Shown here: in pieces, positions 4,673 through 5,174 of the stretch | Layout: each line of letters starts with the position of its first letter | How positions within the stretch are numbered: position 1 is the stretch's first letter | Assembly: GCA_022560715.1 (NCBI GenBank) | Contig: JADFSQ010000176.1 | Coordinates: 1-5,174 of the forward strand | Length of the DNA: 5,174 bases | DNA from: Bacteroidota bacterium | Lineage (GTDB): Bacteria; Bacteroidota; Bacteroidia; Flavobacteriales; Flavobacteriaceae | Reading direction: 5' to 3' | The notes under the pieces: generated by a model | Told to the model about the DNA's origin: nothing | What the model saw: the letters and a program-made list of their open reading frames with translations, nothing else | The model's database searches: none | Position numbers and translations under genes: made by a program

Positions 4673-5174
4673 TGGAAAACATAGAGCAGCTTACTGTTTT
4701 TATTAGTTTAGATGGAAAGCACATAGAAGTAGGAGAGTTGGTTACTGATAATAAAAAGATTTATTTTAAATACTACCCAAGTTTTATTAAAACAGGTTTA
4801 CAAATTTCACCTTTTAAAATGAAATTGTCTGACCAGATTTTATCTGCCGAAACTACAATTTTTGATGGGTTATTTGGTGTCTTTAGCGATTCGTTGCCAG
4901 ATGGTTGGGGAAGATTGTTGTTAGACAGAACCTTGTTATCCAAAGGTATTGCAGTAAACCAAATTACTGCTTTAGACCGATTGGCTTATGTTGGCTCTGG
5001 CGGCATGGGAGCATTGATTTATAAACCCGAAATTAGTTCGGAATTTCAGATTAAAACCCAATTAGAATTAGATGTTATTGCCACAGAAATGAATCCTGTT
5101 TTAGACGGAACGCCTACTGATGTTATAGAAGAATTTTATAGTCTTGGCGGTACTTCAGGTGGTGCAAGACCTAA
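4672..5174 (+). CDS. hipA: HipA-family Ser/Thr kinase toxin, 5' part
   Basis: 167 codons are visible before the window ends; family members have about 400-440. Residues ~8-115 form the HipA N-terminal subdomain ('couple_hipA'): VFISLDGKHIEVGEL, the characteristic FDGLFGVFSDSLPDGWGRLL (64-83), then ALDRLAYVGSGGMGALIYKP (100-119). The visible part ends in the Gly-rich loop FYSLGGTSGGARP (155-167). This corresponds to the region that holds the autophosphorylated serine in E. coli HipA and lines the ATP site. HipA kinases studied so far phosphorylate translation factors, classically glutamyl-tRNA synthetase GltX, causing growth arrest and persistence; the target here is unknown. The catalytic Asp and metal-binding residues lie beyond the window. 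The gene starts on the last base of the hipB stop and has no promoter of its own. Confidence 0.92.
   Translation, partial: MENIEQLTVFISLDGKHIEVGELVTDNKKIYFKYYPSFIKTGLQISPFKMKLSDQILSAETTIFDGLFGVFSDSLPDGWGRLLLDRTLLSKGIAVNQITALDRLAYVGSGGMGALIYKPEISSEFQIKTQLELDVIATEMNPVLDGTPTDVIEEFYSLGGTSGGARP

Noticed and set aside
1..5174. CRISPR array, tRNA, rRNA or complete insertion sequence
   Set aside because: No regularly spaced repeats, tRNA-like arms, rRNA sequence, transposase frame or terminal inverted repeats were seen.

Overview
The window looks like a member of the Bacteroidota, most likely a marine or environmental flavobacterium. It is AT-rich, most genes lack a clear Shine-Dalgarno, one promoter carries the Bacteroidota -7 element TAnnTTTG, and the main outer-membrane gene is a TonB-dependent receptor with an N-terminal carboxypeptidase-regulatory-like domain. 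All names rest on reading motifs in the translated sequence; no database search was possible.

Layout. (a) Bases 1-147 (+) hold the N-terminal part of an RlmE/FtsJ-like 23S rRNA methyltransferase. It runs into the C-terminal end of an oppositely oriented, truncated TonB-dependent receptor (106-1914, -). The two reading frames share a stretch that fits both proteins, so this looks like a recombination or assembly junction. (b) Directly upstream of the receptor, and overlapping its start codon, is a 55-codon 5' remnant of a tyrosine recombinase (1911-2078, -) with its own candidate promoter. (c) Next on the minus strand is a secreted NTF2/SnoaL-like protein (2233-2724). It is preceded by a 398-residue regulator (2844-4040) with an intact alpha/beta-hydrolase fold at its N terminus and an AraC-type DNA-binding domain at its C terminus. 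The 119-bp gap between them contains a phased direct repeat (GTTC every 10-11 bp, with a perfect 13-bp repeat at 21-bp period) that is a good candidate operator. (d) A 340-bp intergenic region carries a 31-codon small ORF with an unusually good Shine-Dalgarno. (e) On the plus strand a hipB antitoxin gene (4382-4672) overlaps hipA by one base; hipA runs off the end. A perfect 15-bp repeat, present twice, brackets a perfect -7 element in front of hipB and is the likely autoregulatory operator.

How the genes may work together. The hydrolase-AraC protein is inferred to be a one-component sensor in which a hydrolase-like pocket binds, and perhaps cleaves, a small molecule and so controls DNA binding. 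The secreted NTF2-like protein is its most obvious target. hipBA, the recombinase remnant and the two broken genes mark the surroundings as accessory, rearranged DNA. The most interesting items are the hydrolase-AraC / phased-repeat / NTF2-like unit, and the junctions at both ends of the truncated receptor.
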